Below the pieces are notes generated by a model. The model was not told the origin of the DNA. It saw only the letters and a program-made list of their open reading frames with translations, and did not search any database. A stretch of 64,000 nt of DNA from Primulina eburnea (Eukaryota > Streptophyta > Magnoliopsida > Lamiales > Gesneriaceae). This document shows, piece after piece, positions 62,310 through 64,000 of this stretch. Position numbers and translations under genes: made by a program. Location: assembly GCF_022965805.1 (NCBI RefSeq), contig NC_133115.1, positions 29,813,321 through 29,877,320 of the forward strand, given 5' to 3'. Position 1 is the stretch's first letter, and every line of letters begins with the position of its first letter.

Positions 62310-62500
62310 CCACGTCGATATAGTATCGATCACCAGTAATAGAAGAAACTCTGGTTCTATCCACATCAGCATAGTATCGATCACCCCACATCGATATAAC
62401 ATCGATCAACAGTAATAGAAGAAGTTATGATTCTATCCACATCGATACAGTACTGATCACCAGCAATAGAAGGAGCTATAATTCTATCCACATCGATAGC
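62310..62500. repeat. ~50-bp tandem repeat in solo LTR
   Basis: Units of the type 'ccacatcgatatagtatcga' + 'tcaccagtaatagaagaa' begin near 62311, 62361, 62388 (partial), 62438 and 62488. Confidence 0.75.
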
Positions 62501-63500
62501 CAATTATCCAGTGACAGACTATGGCACTTCCGCCAATACAATATCTCATGACATCGTGCAATGTGCCCGTGGTGATCCCACCACTATCAGGCACTTCTGT
62601 CATAAGACTACTCATCTAATACCTGCTATCTATAATCAAGAGAACAAGTATATCAATCAATTCATTGCAAATTTCAATGCAATAAAATCAAGTATGTGAT
62701 TTAGGGAAACTCAAGCCAAACATTACTCGAGTTGTGCAATCCCAACTCAACATTAATTTATACCTTTATCTCCTCGCTCAGAAGAAGAAGAAGAATTCCC
62801 GACTCTATCTCGGTCCATTCTCAATCTGGTAATAACAATACCGAACAGATATAATATCAATAATCAACTCAATTCAATACCTGTTCTGATTAATATTCAA
62901 ATCGAAATATATGCTGATCGATATCCAGTCAAGATACACTCTAATCCATATCGACCATATCACGATATAATCGAAATCACTACAGAATCTAATCAATATC
63001 AATTAACTGATGTTTCAACGGTATAACAATACAGTCTCGATAACCCCGTCAGTCCAAACATCACAGATATAATACCAGGACTCATAATCAATATCGATAC
63101 CAGTCATAATCTCAATAACAATACATATCTGATATGAATTCTCAGTCACATCGACTCCGAAAATCATAACAATTACATAAACGGTCTGTTTCTCAATCTG
63201 ACTTCGCTTCTACGATGTCTAACATATCAAGAACATCATATATTATTCCTATTCAATTCTGACAATAGCATAATTTCAAAGCATGTCAAAATGTAGCAAA
63301 ACTTACGTCCAGTTGTAGCCTACGTTGATAGGAACTCGGTACTGTACTCAGATTCAAAATCTGACGGACGGAAAAGCTTCCTCCTCGTTTCTTTTTCTGA
63401 TTTATGCTTTTGTTTCTGAGACATTTTCGAAGCAAACCTATACATATATATATCCCCAGTGCATGCCAAGCTACGTGGCACACTTTCATGTTTTTCGATC

Positions 63501-63673
63501 GGCGCTCGGGCGGTTAAACATTACCGCTCGAGCGCGGAATGTTCTGCCCGGATGCTTAGCCATTGGCGCTCGGTCGGTAACTTTCTACCGCTCGGGCGCC
63601 ACATGTTCTGTCCCAAACCTATTCTTGTAGGACACTGGCGCTCGGGCGGTATTTTTCCACCGCTCGGGCGCCA
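63501..63673. repeat. Three tandem GC-rich hairpins
   Basis: Hairpins at 63501-63537, 63564-63601 and 63636-63673 of the type ggcgctcgggcggt / short AT loop / accgctcgggcgcc, each followed by a 'gttctg(c/t)cc' motif. Mismatches in the third arm pair are compatible with G-U wobble in RNA. Confidence 0.85.
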
Positions 63674-63830
63674 GAGGTTCTGTCCAGAATCTTGGCTCGT
63701 AATGCACCGACGCCCGGCTTCACCTCTCATGTCTTATTTTCGTGTCCCGATTAATCCTTTCATAATCATATCAAATTATATATCAATAATTATAGATTAC
63801 TAGGATTAAATTTCCGGGCATTACACTCCG

Positions 63831-64000
63831 TCTATTCTAAGGTAAGGAATAAGTAAAAGTACAATATAACCTCACTACATAGGTAGGTGAATCCACTCTT
63901 TGTCTTATGAATGGGAAGTGAATGATTCCCGAGTGTTAACTCAAATTCTCATGATTTAGTTTTCTTATTGAAACAAGATCTTGAGATTTACAATTAACAA
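63831..64000. other. Window end, nothing recognised
   Basis: Short AT-rich stretch after the solo LTR duplication. No gene or repeat identified. Confidence 0.5.

Larger units (their letters stand above)
61672..63825 (-). mobile_element. Solo Ty3-type LTR, TSD CTCCG
   Basis: A 2154-bp segment with TG...CA ends (minus strand starts tgtaatgcccggaaattt and ends gggtccccaca), flanked by perfect CTCCG duplications at 61667-61671 and 63826-63830. No internal domain, PBS or PPT. A TATA-like gatatatatat lies on the minus strand at about 63443-63453. It contains a ~50-bp tandem repeat (62310-62500) and three tandem hairpins (63501-63673). Small ORFs inside are LTR noise. Confidence 0.92.

Noticed and set aside
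62310..62500. CRISPR-like spacing of ~50-bp repeats
   Set aside because: Repeats are degenerate, contiguous and lie inside a plant solo LTR; no unique spacers.

Overview
This is a plant nuclear window, about 64 kb, from a repeat-rich eudicot. I infer an asterid, most likely Lamiales. Evidence: spliceosomal introns, plant gene families (ferric reduction oxidase, KORRIGAN-type GH9 cellulase, an R1-type NLR), and plant Ty3 lineages (Tekay chromovirus, Tat). The species cannot be fixed from sequence alone. Only two host genes look largely functional. About two thirds of the window is transposable elements and their debris.

Layout. 1-13 kb: a truncated Tekay LTR, then the right part of a plus-oriented Tat element (element A). 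A complete Tekay element (2526-9990, identical 1402-bp LTRs, TSD GAACT) is nested inside an antisense gene of A. 13-22.5 kb: a minus-oriented Tat element (element B, 781-bp LTRs). It has a broken gag-pol, an antisense ORF between pol and the 3' LTR, and a 989-bp Mutator-like element inside its 5' LTR. 22.5-23.5 kb: AT microsatellites with hairpins. 23.5-27.5 kb: an intact nine-exon FRO6/FRO7-type ferric reductase (+). 28-36.8 kb: a 405-bp tandem duplication, a decayed third Tat element split by a solo LTR (TSD AGTAT), and a FAR1-like pseudogene. 37.8-43.5 kb: two non-autonomous Helitrons in line. 43.8-56.3 kb: an R1-like NLR pseudogene (+) whose N-terminus has three copies of an exon pair. One of its introns has been inflated to 7.8 kb by nested Helitrons carrying 182-bp MITEs. 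57.1-60.8 kb: a KORRIGAN-type membrane endo-1,4-beta-glucanase (-) with a two-base frame disruption in the last exon. 61.7-63.8 kb: a 2.15-kb solo LTR (TSD CTCCG).

The host genes do not form a pathway: FRO handles iron/copper reduction, the NLR relic belongs to immunity, and KOR acts in cellulose synthesis and cell-wall assembly. The most unusual structures are the tripled N-terminal exon pair of the NLR, the Helitron-in-Helitron stack in its intron, the antisense ORF of Tat B with a duplicated TATA promoter, the palindrome-bearing termini of the 989-bp element, and repeat-array U3 regions rich in stress-type motifs.
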